From Rhynochetos jubatus (taxonomy: Eukaryota > Chordata > Aves > Eurypygiformes > Rhynochetidae), in assembly GCA_027574665.1 (NCBI GenBank), contig CM050690.1, positions 34,566,357-34,630,356 on the forward strand: a stretch of DNA of 64,000 nucleotides, in the 5' to 3' direction. Below, in pieces: positions 1 through 11,850 of the stretch (position 1 is the first letter of the stretch; each line of letters opens with the position of its first letter). Both the position numbers and the translations under genes were made by a program. The notes beneath the pieces were generated by a model. It made no database searches, was not told the DNA's origin, and saw only the letters and a list, made by a program, of their open reading frames with translations.

Positions 1-85
1 ATTACTACAGCTATGCACACTTGTTTCTATACAACTTAAAATGACATCACATCTTTTTAAAGATCACGTTGCATAATAAACTGAT

Positions 86-541
86 AGAATCACAGAATGG
101 TTTGGGTTGGAAGGGACCTTAAAGACCATCTAGTTCCAACCCCCTGCCATGGGCAGGGACACCCTCCACTGGACCAGGTTGCTCAATCCAGCCTGGCCTT
201 AAACACTCCCAGGGATGGGGCATCCACAGCTTCTCTGGGCAACCTGTGCCAGTGCCTCACCACCCTCTCCCAGAAGAATTTTTTCCTGGTATCTAATGTA
301 AATTTGCCCTCTTTTAGTTTAAAGCCGTTACCCCTTGTTGCTAAAGGCCCCCCGCCCCCCCCCCCCCCCAGCTTTCTTGTAGGCCCCTTCAGGTACTGGA
401 AGGTGCTATAAGGTCTCCCCGGAGCCTTCTCTTCCCCAGGCTGAACAACTCCAACTCTCTCAGCCTGTCCCCATTGAAAAGGTGCTCCAGCCCTCTGAAC
501 AGATCTGCAGCCCTCCTCTGGACTCTTTTCAACAGGTCCAT
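86..541 (-). repeat. CR1 LINE 3' fragment
   Basis: Minus-strand 3' end of a CR1 element. It begins (as read on plus) with ATCACAGAATGGTTTGGG, the reverse complement of the CR1 tail, and continues through the 3' part of the coding region to about 541. A 15-base C run lies inside at 355-369. It lies in a NAA35 intron. Confidence 0.9.
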
Positions 542-1167
542 GATGCTAACTGAACAAGCTGTTCTTTACTATGTTACATCCAAAAAGTCAAGTAAGAGAC
601 GTCCCCCACAAGCTATTGACAATACACGTCACAGACTGACAATATGTGCAGGTCTCATCTGTGTAAAGTTGATTTTCTTGTGCAGTTAAACAATTTATTT
701 TCATCTTTAAAATACTTTCATCTCACGTTCTTCAATGAATTCATCAAGATTTTAGTACCTTTTTTTTTGGGGTTTTTTTTCTTAGTGCGTAGAGCTCTCC
801 GTTTCTGTTTTAGCATGTAATTTAAGAATTACATTAAAGCAAATGAATTGTTTATCCTAAACTTGTCTGTGACATTTGAGGCAACCAGATTTAAAAGCTT
901 AACGTCCTTGTGGCATTTTTTTAATAAAAGCACATCCAGATAAAATAGCTGAGTAGGTTCAGCAATGTCAACACCACTGATAATAAGATTTGCTGCAACC
1001 TTCTAATCCAGACTGATTAACTGAAAACATCAAGTTGTACTGGCACGATAAGAAATGTGCAGCATTCATACAGTTGCATCATATACAGAGTGTTGAGGAC
1101 AAATGATATGCTGAATACTTCAACTATTTTCTCAAAAGTAGAAGTTTAAAAAAGCTTAGTTGGTAAT
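542..1167. other. NAA35 intron, unique sequence
   Basis: AT-rich sequence between a CR1 fragment and a solo LTR. No exon or further repeat recognised. Confidence 0.6.
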
Positions 1168-1714
1168 TGTGCTGGTTTAAGGCAGGAAAGAGTCCATTTT
1201 CTTCATGGCTCAGATGGCTGGCTGAAGGAGTATTTCATTCCATGGTATGAATATTCCATGAATAGGTGGGAAGTGGCCTCGGGGTGGGGAGGGGGGAAGC
1301 GTCATTAACTTTTTTTGCTAACTCTTTAGCACAGTTGTTAGCAGTCTGGGGGGAGGTTCATTTGTTAGGGAGTTGGTGGGTCGGTGGGTTTTTCCCAGTT
1401 GTGTTGTAGCCCCTCGGCTCTGGGGCTCTCTGGCTCTGACTCTCACTACTCAGGACCTAGCTGTGTGTTGGTCGGCACAACGTGAGCAATTATATCGTAT
1501 GTTCTATTGTTTTAATTACTTATGAGCAGTAGTGCTGTTAGCATTATTAGCATCACTATAACACTCATTTACATTTAATTATTAAATAGTTCTTATCTCA
1601 CTTTTACAAGCTTCCTTGTCTTTTCCTCCGTCTCTCTTCCTCCACTGGGAGAGGTGGGGAGGTGAGCAAGCGGCTGTGTGGTACTTTACTGCTAGCTGAG
1701 GTTAAACCACGACA
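1168..1714 (+). mobile_element. Solo LTR of an avian class III-type endogenous retrovirus
   Basis: Starts TGTGCTGGTTTAAGG and ends GTTAAACCACGACA, the typical ends of this avian LTR group. Length 547 bp. The flanking 5-mers are GTAAT (left) and GCAAT (right), a target-site duplication with one difference. No internal retroviral sequence is attached, so it is a solo LTR. Contained in a NAA35 intron, in antisense to that gene. Confidence 0.82.
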
Positions 1715-2912
1715 GCAATGTTTACCAATAAGCAAACCGTGCAGGAACGTATTTGCACTAATCCTACCTAAAAAACAGAGCTATCTCGCGGGCATACTTA
1801 CAGCTTGTCATGAAGCAGTTCTCCTAACTTCAGTTCTACAAAGGAACAGAACAGGATAAACAATTACAATCATCCTTCTAGCACAACTTTTCCAGGATAG
1901 TCTTGTCACTCAAATTGATGCCAAGAGAATAAGGGGTGGGAAGCAGACCAGACATTCCTACTCCACCTTCACTTGCTTTTACTTACAAAGCACTTTCCAG
2001 ACTGAAAGGCTAAAAAAGGCCAGTTGTCCAGTCTTCCCTTACCCATTTCTGTTATTTCAACAGTTAAAGGGATTTTAGAATTACCAAATAGTAGCATCTG
2101 AATAGCCTGGGACACAGCACAGCAGTTTTCTGTGCTCCTGTATGTAGACATCTAATTTTTTTTCCAGGGCAGTGTACTGAAAAGCTTGCTTTTCCCCACT
2201 ACTTCCAATGAAGCCTTTAGATGTATCTGATGGGTACACAAACACTGTACCACTAATATATGCAAATTACTTGATGGCATAAGGAAATGTTGTTTATCAT
2301 TACGTAATACTGGGTATGGTTAAGCTGCGGTTTTATATTTAGTTTTCTTTAATGTCACAAAACCAGTTGACAAGATAAAATCACTGTCATAGTCAACTAG
2401 CATTAGTATCTAGTAACAACAAAGGCACTGTTTAAATGGAAGCAACTGCTTCCCCAGGACTGGGATGCACTGCATCTCCCCAGAAGCTCAGCCTTGTTTC
2501 AAAGATGGAGAAACTGACCAATTAAATGAATGAATCACTGTTCCCTGCAGATCAAAAAACATACAGGAAAAAAACACAGAGTGGTGATTCTGCATGGAAG
2601 AATGAGGTTTCAATTTGGCAGAAGCGATAGGAAAAAAAATTTTTGCAAAGAAAAAAAAGCAGGGTGCAAAAGCACACAAGAAGAAAAAACATGACTTATA
2701 AAAGATATTTATATCATCTGGAAAAGGAAGCAAGCAATATTCTTCTGATATTTCCAGCCTCACAGTTAAACACAGGGAATGCCAGAATCAATGTACTCCA
2801 TTCACCTGGAGCTTGAAACTGGGTCAAACTATTGCCCGAAACACCCTGAAGAACTGTGCCTAGTTCTCCAAACGATCGCGAGCTTTCTCAGAACACAAGC
2901 AGCGCAACTCAC
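1715..2912. other. NAA35 intron 5' part
   Basis: No repeats or exons recognised. The small open frames on both strands lack any family resemblance. Confidence 0.6.
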
Positions 2913-3036
2913 CTCTACAGGCTTCTTCAAAATCCTGGGTTATATCTATCCAGCTTGTATTACCCTTTTCCATCTTGTCAGGCATACCGAGTTCCCAGCC
3001 TGAATCATCATCTTCTACCGAGGCTTTCATAACCAT
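2913..3036 (-). CDS. NAA35: NAA35 first coding exon (NatC auxiliary subunit), rest outside window
   Basis: Minus-strand exon of 41 codons plus one base. It starts [17 protein letters not shown] and ends [11 protein letters not shown], closely matching the N-terminus of vertebrate NAA35 (MAK10) as I recall it. The ATG at 3036-3034 has G at +4. The donor is GTGAGT at 2912. NAA35 is the non-catalytic scaffold of the NatC complex with NAA30 and NAA38, which acetylates proteins starting Met-hydrophobic at the ribosome. No further NAA35 exon is seen between 1 and 2912. Mammals have the same divergent AGTPBP1-NAA35 arrangement, which supports the call. Confidence 0.93.
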
Positions 3037-3054
3037 GATAGCGCCTCTTTATAT
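3037..3054 (-). other. NAA35: NAA35 5' UTR part of the first coding exon
   Basis: On the minus strand the sequence CTCTGATACAG immediately before ATATAAAGAGG is a reasonable splice acceptor, so about 18 bases of 5' UTR would precede the ATG. Inferred from splice-site appearance only. Confidence 0.45.
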
Positions 3055-4151
3055 CTGTATCAGAGACACCGCACATTACGCACAAATTAGAAAAAGTGCT
3101 TCACGGGAGTAATTATTTTTTTGCTTTCAAGAATCAGGTGAGAAAGGTGGACTAACTCACCTGATTTCATTTAAACAGATGTCACTGCATAAAACCAGCC
3201 CAAAAAAGTTTTAACAGCAATTCTTTAAAACAAAAAAAACCCCTCGTTTTCTTATTCACCATTTCTCTACAACTCGCTTGCAAGCTATCAGATGACAGAC
3301 ACTAAACCTTAGGAGCAGAGAGGTGTAATAAAGTGTGGAGTCAAACTGGAGATAAAATGGGAACCAGTATCAAGAAATCCCCTTTCAACAGACACAGATA
3401 CCACAATATTTTGTTGCTGTTAGCAATACACCTGTCCCCCCACCGCTCCTGTGAAAGGAATTTAAAAGGGGGAACTGTAAAACCAACCACACAAAGGGTT
3501 TTTTATTCGTACAAAACGAATTTGCGAAAACGCGCGTATTTCCGGTGATTTCTTTCACAGAAAGTAACAAGATGATCGCGGCGGCTTCCGAGCGGGATGC
3601 AGCGGTGACACTGCACCACGCAGCTACGCTGAAGGGGTTCTGTGCTCTCTCGGTATGCCCTGAAGAAGGCCGCGTTCTGCCCCCGAGAGCAGCGATGTTA
3701 CACCCCGACAGCACCCGGCGCGGACGCTCCGCGCCAAGGCCCCCGTGACAGCCGGCACCGGGAGGCTTCCGCAGACACAAAGGGGGCGGGCGTGGGCTCA
3801 AGGGGATTTCGGTAACCAGCGCACGAGTGCCCTCGCCGGAGCAACGCTCGGCTCCTCGTCAGCGCGCCCCCAGCCCTCGAGACACCGCGGGGACCGCCGC
3901 GGCTCAGCGGGCTGGGCTGAGGGAACACCTGGGAAACCCCCACAACACGGCGACGTCCCGGCCTCGTCCGCCCCGCAGCTCACCGGGCTCTGCCCAGACA
4001 CCGCGCGGCTGCACCCCCGCCCGCGACCCCCAGAACCCACCGGTCAGCACCTTCGCTACGCTCCGACTCGCACCGAGCACGGCGAACGGCCGCGCGCTGA
4101 CAGACCGATGGGGGACTCCTCCGGCCACACCGGACACGCACCCTCACTTAC

Positions 4152-4260
4152 CGCGACCCCGCAACCGGACACTACCCGGGCGGCCGCCGCCTTGCGCATG
4201 TGTAGACCACAGGCGACCGCCGCCACCGCTCTGCGCATGCGCAGGCCGCCGCCGCCGGCA
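4152..4260 (-). other. NAA35: NAA35 probable non-coding exon 1
   Basis: On the minus strand a strong donor (GGTCGCG then GTAAGTG) ends an exon at 4152 inside the CpG island. The start near 4260 is a guess. An alternative donor (GAGCCCG then GTGAGC) exists near 3984. Neither has transcript support here. Confidence 0.45.
4232..4243. promoter_or_regulatory. NRF-1 binding site
   Basis: TGCGCATGCGCA is a full match to the NRF-1 consensus and sits at the probable start of NAA35 transcription. Confidence 0.7.
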
Positions 4261-4699
4261 GCGGCCCGCCAACCCAGCCCGGCGCAGGCGTACACGCGCC
4301 ACAGCGTCCGACAGCGCCCCCGCGCGGCGCTCACGAGCCCGGCCGCCGCCAGCGCCCGCCCGTCGTCAGGCGGGGGGGGCGGGCCCGGGCCCGCTGCGGC
4401 AGCGGCCGCCGTGCAGAGGCCGGTGCTGGTGAGGGTGCGCTGGGCGACCCTGTGGTGTGGGAGAGGCGGGAGGACCCCTCCGCAAACCTGCGGCCGCCTG
4501 GCTCGGGCTGGGAGGAGGAAGACCGAGAAGGGGCCTGAGGCCTGGCGCGATGTGGAGGCCGCGGGCGGGCGGGCCCGGTTCCACCCCAGCAGGCGTGTGC
4601 GGTGCTTCGCTTGTCAAAAACACCAGGCATCAACGCCCGCAGCAGTTTGGAAAGGTAACACGTGTTCGCTGCGGTAACCCCCGAGCTGAGATGCTTTGA

Positions 4700-7652
4700 G
4701 AACACCAAGGCACTTTAACACCACGCGGTGAATGGCGCGTTGATGGAGCGCTGCGAAGGACCGATCTGACTTCTGGTACCTGTGACACTCGCATGGGAAC
4801 ATCCAGGGAAATAAAATCGCTTTTTGCTTATTTACAGGTTATACACACACAATTATTTGGGGCGGGGGTAGATTACAAAAGTTACCAGCATTTAAAACAC
4901 GTTGGTGCCTAATACAAAAGTATCTCCTTTTTCTTAGTCAAGCACATATGTGTGGGATCCACAAGGTAGCCCTCAAACAGAAAAGATGTACTCCAGGTGC
5001 TTCTTGGTGGTTGTGTCCAGAACATGTTGTGTGCTTCCTTCTTGGTGAAGTGAATATAGGTTTAAGAATTCGGAGGAGCTTGTCTCAGTGCTAATTACGG
5101 AGTACCTTTTCTTCTGTAATACAGTAAGAACACATCATCGTATAGTTGACTTAAATAGGCTGCTTTGTTTAAGAAAACTTCAGCTAACCATGTACCAGTT
5201 TAGGGTGCAGTCATTCGATTGCCTGCTATTTTTGTCTTTCCAAAATGATGTTACATTAATTTTGAAGGTACTGATGTATTTTATATGAGTTTGTAATACA
5301 GAATGTCTATTTTTACACTGCAGAAACTCATACTAAAGCATTATGAATTTTTTAAGAATACTTGAGAAGTGAGCAAACTTGTCTTCTACTGTTCAGCTTA
5401 AAGGGGGGAAAAAATCCTGTAAAGGAATTTTCACCAGCATAAGCAAAAAGGTATCTGCAGTCTTTGAAGTACTGTGTGCACAAAGGTTGATTAAATCAAC
5501 TGGAAAAACATAATTTACCTGTAAGTTTTGTCTGTCTATAATGTATTCTCATTATGCTTTGGATGCTATCCTTAAAACCAGCTAAATAAATGGAAGCAGA
5601 TTTAAGAGATAACTTTCCTTTGTTTGCCCTAAGGATCGAGTATCTTAAGTTACTTACTGACCTGCTTGTACAAAATTACATCATTTGTTTATCATCTTTT
5701 TAATAACGGAGAACCCTCTTCTGAGAAGAAGTGCCTTAAGTCCATCGTGGGAAGAGAGGTCACCTGCTGCAAGTTACTTTCGGTTAGCTTTCCCCCAGGA
5801 AGTAGCTATCACACAGTAATTTATGAAGATTATTCTTTACTTTTTTCCTTGCTTAAAGTACTGATTTTTCAGGAACTTAGCATTGCTTTGGATGCCATTG
5901 TAAATGGAAATAATTGGTGCAGGGAGAAAAGGAAAATGGAGATATGTGAAAGTATGCAAATACTTTCATAAATAGAAAGAAGGTGACCTTTAGCTGGGCC
6001 AAAGTCTATTTTAATTCTTGCTGTTCTCCAATGTGACTGTATATGCAAGAATTTACCACAGGCTCTTCCAGATTAAGGGCCTGTTTAAAAACAAAGCAAC
6101 CTGAAAAACTTGCCCTGTTTGTGGGTTCATAGTACTTAGCTGACAGCTTTGTCCTAATGTAAGATGTCCAAGTCTGGTGCACTGATATGACTAAAAATAG
6201 CGATGGTAGTAGTCAGGATACGGAGAAGTAGCAACATACTGCCCTCAGTGCACAAATAAAACGCCATGCGTAACTTTGCTTGCTTTTTTAAACTGTGAGT
6301 ATGGAGGTTTTTGCTTGACTGAAACACACAAGATTCACTCTTGGTTTTGGTTGGGTTTTTTTTTTGTTGTTGTTTTTTGGTGTTAATATCCTGCATATAT
6401 AAATTGTTATAGTCAGTAGGCATGTGGAAAAAAGTGGCTTATTTGGTATGAGCCTTTGAAACATCACTTCAGAAATTTGTCCCCTTCCTGAACTGAAAAA
6501 CAACATCCACTCCTTCCCAACCCCAATCCCCAGAACACTTAGGTGAAAACATCCACCAGGGTACAAACCTGTACGTACTGAATTACTCTGTAAAAAAGAA
6601 TATTGATGGGTTATTTCATTTGTAGTATTCCAAAAGCAAGAGTAGGTGAATGAACCACAGATGTAAAGCTGAACTGAAATTCTTTTGTATGCATGTATAC
6701 ACATGTAACAGCACAGAAGATCTTCTCAGAGGTGAAAAAGAACAGAGGCTGTTGTTGGAAAAGTACCAAGTGTTCTAATGGTCAAGGACTAATCATATAT
6801 CTAGAGATGAAGAGCCAAAATCAAATTCCCCAGTGTGTATGTAGAAGCAAGCATTGGCTTTCAAATGAAGGAGTGATTGTTTTTTAGTAGAGGAGAGCTG
6901 GAGCCCTGTTCATGATCTGGAACTGACTGGTAGCGGCATTCATTATCTGGAACTGACTGTGTAAGTGCAGAACAGAAACAGGCAAAGCAGGCTTAACTAG
7001 TACAGGTTAAGATTTAATAGGGAACAATGAATAGCCAGGTGATGATTACAAAGGAAGCGGGTAGGACCTAATAATGCTTAGACACTGCTACGCATTAAAG
7101 CATTTTGAAGAGCTTTTAATTATTCTTCTTGCTTTTCCTACTCTCAGGGGGGATAACAATTAACTGTTACAATTATTTGTGATTATTTGGCTCTACACTC
7201 TGATCCTGGAAGTCATATTGTACTGCTTACATAGTAGTAGATGATGATTTAACAGACTAAAAAATGCAGTTGGGAATGGGGAGCCTGTCTTTGTCTGAAA
7301 ACTTGTGTCTCTGCTTGAATGTCCACAAGTTGTTGCTTGATTAATTTCTTGTACTGATTTGTCAAAAATACTAAATTAATGCAATGTGATTTGTATAAAC
7401 ACATAAACTGCCTTTTTAGCTTGTGATGCTGGATGGTGTCCTTGCCTTTCCACATTATGTGTAGCTTGACATGTATTTGTTACTTTTTTTCCTAAGTGGT
7501 TGGATTGTCCTATTAACAAGTAAATACCAAAATCAGAGACTTAATTTTGTGTGGAATCCAGGTGTTCCACAAGGCAGTAGTACTGTTGCTGCTATTTTTA
7601 GAGAAGACTGCCTAGCTCCCCACCAAGCTTTCACTTACTGGCAATGTAATTG
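4700..7652. other. Intergenic region between NAA35 and AGTPBP1
   Basis: AT-rich, no gene seen. Positions 6910-6960 hold a short direct repeat of about 20 bases (ATCTGGAACTGACTG twice, 28 bases apart). Otherwise nothing recognisable. Confidence 0.6.
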
Positions 7653-8020
7653 GGTGTTACTGAATCACGAAGGTTGGAAAAGACCTATAAGATCATCTAG
7701 TCCAACCATCAACCCAACACTACCGTACCCACTAGACCATGTTCCTTGAACACCTCCGGGGATGGTGACTCCACCGCATCCCTGGGCAGTCTGTTCTGAT
7801 GCCTGACTACTCTTTCAGTAGAGAAGTTTTTCCTAATGTCTCATCTAAACCTCCCTTGATGCAACTTGAGGCCCTTTCCTCTTGTCCTATCACCAGTTAC
7901 CCAGGAGAACAGACCAACACCCACCTCCCTACAACCTCCTTTGAGGGAGCTGTAGAGACTGATCAGGCCTCCCCTCAGCCTCCTCTTCTTTCACCTTGTT
8001 TTCAAAACACCACAGCTTTA
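7653..8020 (-). repeat. CR1 LINE 3' fragment
   Basis: Begins GAATCACGAAGGTTGGAAAAG and CTAGTCCAACC as read on plus, the reverse complement of a CR1 tail, and continues to the GGAGAACAGACCAACACC part of the 3' region. It is the same subfamily as the 3' end of the CR1 at 62.4-63.9 kb but in opposite orientation. Confidence 0.9.
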
Positions 8021-10850
8021 TGATTTTCTCTGGCTAAATAAAATGTTGTTTGCAGTAGTTTTGTGTGCTTGTTAAAGACTTGACTTGAAATGTAAAATTT
8101 TGTGAAATCAAAAGAATAATGAACCATTACGTTAACTTCATAGCATCAGATAAATATTTAGAATTGTATTCTGTTTAACATTATTTTTAAGTATGTCATT
8201 ACCAAAGATTCAATGGATAAACAATTCACTTTTGCACACAGTAATGTGTTTGAAAGCAAACAAAGCTAGTACGCTATAGCCAATTTTTTTAAAGGTAAAC
8301 TTGTTCTCTGTAGAAATGAATCCTAAACTTGAAATCACTTTATCTGACAAAAAAAAAAAAAATTTTCAATCAATGACCTCTGTCTTTTTATAAACAGATG
8401 TTTTGCTAGTAAAAATAGGAGTTCTGAACAGAACAATCTTTTGGGTGAAATAATTAAAATAACTGCAGCCCCCTCCCCTCCAAAAAAATAGCTTTCATTT
8501 TCTGCATTCTTTGTTTACATTAACAATGAGAAAAGTTAATGAGTGTCAGTAATGATACAAGTATTGTATTTGGTATGTTTCTGTCGCTTGTTTTTTGTTA
8601 AATGAACTTGCACTTTTTGCCAGTCTTAGATTAATTGGATCTACTTTTGCATAGATTTTCCATTTTCTTCAATAGAGATTTCTCTTATTTTTACAGATTC
8701 ATTTTTATCACATGCCAGGACACTTACAGAGCTGTTTAAAAACATTCTTTTCTTAACTAATTTAAGTAAACTGACTTTGACTTCAGCTTTAAAAAATTTG
8801 AGAGATTTTTATGTACACCCCCCTTATTTGCTCTTCACTTGCCAGAGCCTGCGTGGCACTATTTTTGTCTTTGCCTGAGTCATACTTCAGTTTATTCCAT
8901 GTCTTCTGCTTTGCTTTAGACAGTTATGCATTCAGAATAATTCCATGAATAGAACTTCACAGAAAATTTGTAGCTGTACCGTTTGCCATTTTAAAATATT
9001 CTCTCTTAATCGTTGTCAGCTGTGACGGCTGTTGCGGAACAGGCAGGACTGTTCCCACCTGTGGCCCATGTGCTGGTTAATTCCTGCATTCTGATTATCT
9101 GCAGTCTTCTCATTCACACTAGATGACTGGAGAAACCTGTAAGGTAGGAGAGGGAGAAATCTCCTTCTGAATACATGTTGTATTTTCTGATCATAACCCA
9201 TAGGTTTACAAGTTCTAGGAAGCATAATTGATGCTGAATTATTTGCTGAAGGAAGGCCAAGTGAATAATAAAACCAAGGGTGACTGGTTATACGCCTTAA
9301 TGACTCCTGTCCATTCATGTTAACACAGTGGCAAGGGGACTTAATCACTCATTTATGCATAAATTATATGATTACGGACTAACGACTCTGTTACACAACT
9401 TTAAACTTGAATTAATTCCACCAAACCTCTAGCTGACCTTCCTGATTTAATGGCTAGAAATTGGCGGATGGGAGTGTTGTCTCAAATCTGGGTTCTTCAC
9501 CTGCTGTGCAATAAGCCGATCCACACGCAGAGTCGAGGTATCTGTTTATGGCATGTCTGTGCAGAGATGGGTGCTGGGTGGTGACTCCACAAAGCCAGCA
9601 CACCTTTTGAGAAAGAAGGCAGGTCTTGTATACAGAATAATAACAGAGAAGAAACCGCCACAGTGAATGATGAGTCTGTCAGTTATTACTGCTATCTTTA
9701 CATAGGACAGCAGAAATTTACCCTTCTCCTCTTTTCTTGAGACTCCTGTTGCCTTTGTTGGAGAGCAGTTTGGCCCTGTCAAGGTCTGATGGCCCGGGAA
9801 AAGCTCCTCTCCCTGGGGCCACCCCTACCCGTCCCCCCATTCATCAGCTATGCAAGCCAACCTGGTTGGGAAACCTAGAGTTTTTGTGATTGTTAACCCT
9901 TTTCTTGTGACACCACTAGTTAACTAGACACACTGTATTTAGCCAGTCCCAGACAGGCAGACTGAGATCTCCACTCCGTCACAGCAATGGAAAAGCACCC
10001 CCTGGTCCTAACCTGTGCTGTTCCTGCTGACGTGCAGCTTTGTTCTGTGTCTGGACGGTGCAGACCTGTGTGTTCCCTGTGCAGATCACCCACGGGCAGT
10101 GGCATGGACGGTGAGCAGAACTTAGCATCCTAAGGCTGTGACACCATCCCGGTTAATGGAGTAACAGACAGTAACTGTAACCAATTATTCGGGTGAAACA
10201 GCCCTCAGAAAGAGCTGCCAACTGCCTCCCAAATGCACAGCTACTTCCCAGACAGTAGAAAATTCCTGGATTGTTTATTCCTGCCTTTGCGAGTGGAACT
10301 GATAAGACCGTGTAAGACGGTAGTTTTAAGTGCTGCAGCCAGGTATATGCGTTTTGAAGGGCAAGATGAGTAAAAGTGTGTACAATTGAAAGGATCTGAA
10401 ATCTGCTTTTCACTGAGTAAGGTTTCAAACGGATAACTCCATGGTTACGGGACGTTATTGGGAAATGAACCTTACATGTTTCTGTAGCGATTGTGCCTTT
10501 ATCATTAGCTGTTACTGGTATAAATGACATTTGAACTGGATTTCAATTTACCAGGCTTCACTAAAGGGCTGCTTCTGCTCTGTAAGTTCTGTAAACTCCC
10601 ACTGTACAGGTCTGACCCCGGAATGGTTAGCAGTTTCCTTTCCCCATTTGCGGGACTTGACGAGAAGGGAAGTGTTCCCGCTTGGTTGTGACGGATTAAC
10701 AGGTGTCAGGGAGGGAGATTAAACTGCCCACCTCCAGAAGTCGTCAGTGTCACCGAGTGGCTCAAAACCGGGCACGCAGAGGCTGATTTGCCATAAAACG
10801 TGACGGGTTTTATGTGTATTATTTCCCTTTTGCAAAGTTGTGGGGTTGTT
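8021..10850. other. Intergenic region upstream of the AGTPBP1 CpG island
   Basis: No gene or known repeat recognised. An open frame on minus at 9016-9348 (110 codons) has no family resemblance. A T12-G14 run follows at its right edge. Confidence 0.55.
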
Positions 10851-10857
10851 GGGTTGG

Positions 10858-10883
10858 TTTTTTTTTTTTGGGGGGGGGGGGGG
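10858..10883 (+). repeat. T12-G14 homopolymer junction
   Basis: Twelve T followed by fourteen G, then A and five more G, about 50 bases before the CpG island begins. The G run could form a quadruplex. Confidence 0.95.
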
Positions 10884-10929
10884 AGGGGGAAGGGAAAAGA
10901 ATGAAGCCTTTGGCTCTTACAAATCGCTA

Positions 10930-11850
10930 ACATGAGCTTCCTTACTTGCGCCGGCGCTTCCTCGGTGCCCCGGGCAGCCGGGATCCGTGGCTTTCCCCGC
11001 GCTGCCGTGAGAAACGGGCCGCGGAAGGTCCGCGGGGCGGAGCACGGGGCGCCGCTCCCCCCCCAGGCACGTCCGCGCCGCTCGTCACGCTCGCCCCGCA
11101 CCCGTACGATTCCCGCACGCCCCCCGGCTCAGGCATCCTCCCATCGCCACCCGGCCCGGCTCCGCTCCTCCACCCGCGGACGGCTGGGGCCGCGCAGGCC
11201 GGGCACTGCGCTCCCCCCATCCCCGCCCTCCGGGCTCCGGCGGCGGCGCGGGGCGCCTGCGCGAGGCCGGGGCGCGGCAGGGCGGGTGGGCCGTGACGCG
11301 CTGCGGTGCGCGCAGGTCCCCGCCGCTGCCGCCGCTCGCATGGAGACGGCGGGGGCGCAGCGCGGAGCCGCCGCCCGGGCAGGGTACGGCGCCCCCGCCT
11401 GAGCGGCGCGGGACGAGGGGCGCCCCTCCTACCGCCTCGCTCTCGTGACGGCAGCGGCCGCCGCCGTCGCGAAGGTAAAGCCCCGCGGGCGGGCATCGGT
11501 CTCAGCAGCGCTGGCCGGGCCGCAGCGGCCGGGCGGGGCGGGGCGAGGCGCCGGCGGGAGGGGTCGGGACCGAGGCGGGGCGGGGTCCGCCCGGCCGGCG
11601 GATTTTCCTCTGCGCCGGGCTGGCTTTTTCTCCGGGCCCGGTCCCGTCGGGGAGCGGCAGGTGCGGCGGGGAGGCGCACGAACGCGGCAGTGCTCTCCGT
11701 GCCCCTGCGGAGGGGTGTTACGGGCCCTACGGTAGGAGCGGTACCTGGTGTTGAGGTCGAGGGGTGGAGCCGGCGGCGCCGGTGACCGCCGGGTGCGTTC
11801 CATCCTCCGCGGTGCGGTGCGCGGCCCTTCGGGCACGCTTCCCGGCGGGG
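10930..11850 (+). promoter_or_regulatory. AGTPBP1: CpG-island promoter of AGTPBP1
   Basis: About 0.9 kb of very GC- and CpG-rich sequence stands in an AT-rich setting. It holds tandem GC boxes (GGGCGGGGCGGGGC at 11531-11544) and an NRF-1-like GCGCCTGCGC at 11253-11262. No TATA box is evident. It lies upstream of the first AGTPBP1 exons and contains a good splice donor at 11475. The long open frames on both strands here are by-products of GC richness. The transcription start is not resolved. Confidence 0.85.
11300..11474 (+). other. AGTPBP1: AGTPBP1 probable exon 1 (5' UTR)
   Basis: Inferred untranslated first exon. A consensus donor (CGCGAAG followed by GTAAAG) sits at 11474/11475 inside the CpG island. 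The 5' limit is a guess because no transcript data are available. It would splice to the exon at 17955 or directly to the one at 19113. Confidence 0.5.

Larger units (their letters stand above)
3550..4650 (-). promoter_or_regulatory. NAA35: CpG-island promoter of NAA35
   Basis: About 1.1 kb of CpG-dense sequence upstream of the NAA35 coding start. It contains a perfect NRF-1 palindrome TGCGCATGCGCA at 4232-4243 and a second half-matching TGCGCATGTG at 4193-4202, 30-odd bases apart, a pattern common at promoters of housekeeping genes. The plus strand of the island has a donor-like site near 4655 (GGAAAG then GTAACA), so divergent transcription is possible. The overlapping open frames in both directions are not considered genes. 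Confidence 0.8.

Noticed and set aside
1..2912. Search for the second NAA35 coding exon
   Set aside because: The expected conserved sequence after the first exon (beginning around ELKLGELLHD in vertebrates) was not found on minus; it must lie outside the window.
3745..4677. 310-codon open frame on plus in the NAA35 CpG island
   Set aside because: Composition is Pro/Arg/Ala-rich in every frame, as expected from GC-rich DNA. No family resemblance and it overlaps a promoter.
9016..9348. 110-codon minus-strand open frame between the two genes
   Set aside because: No recognisable domain, no splice or promoter context, and length is within chance for a window this size.
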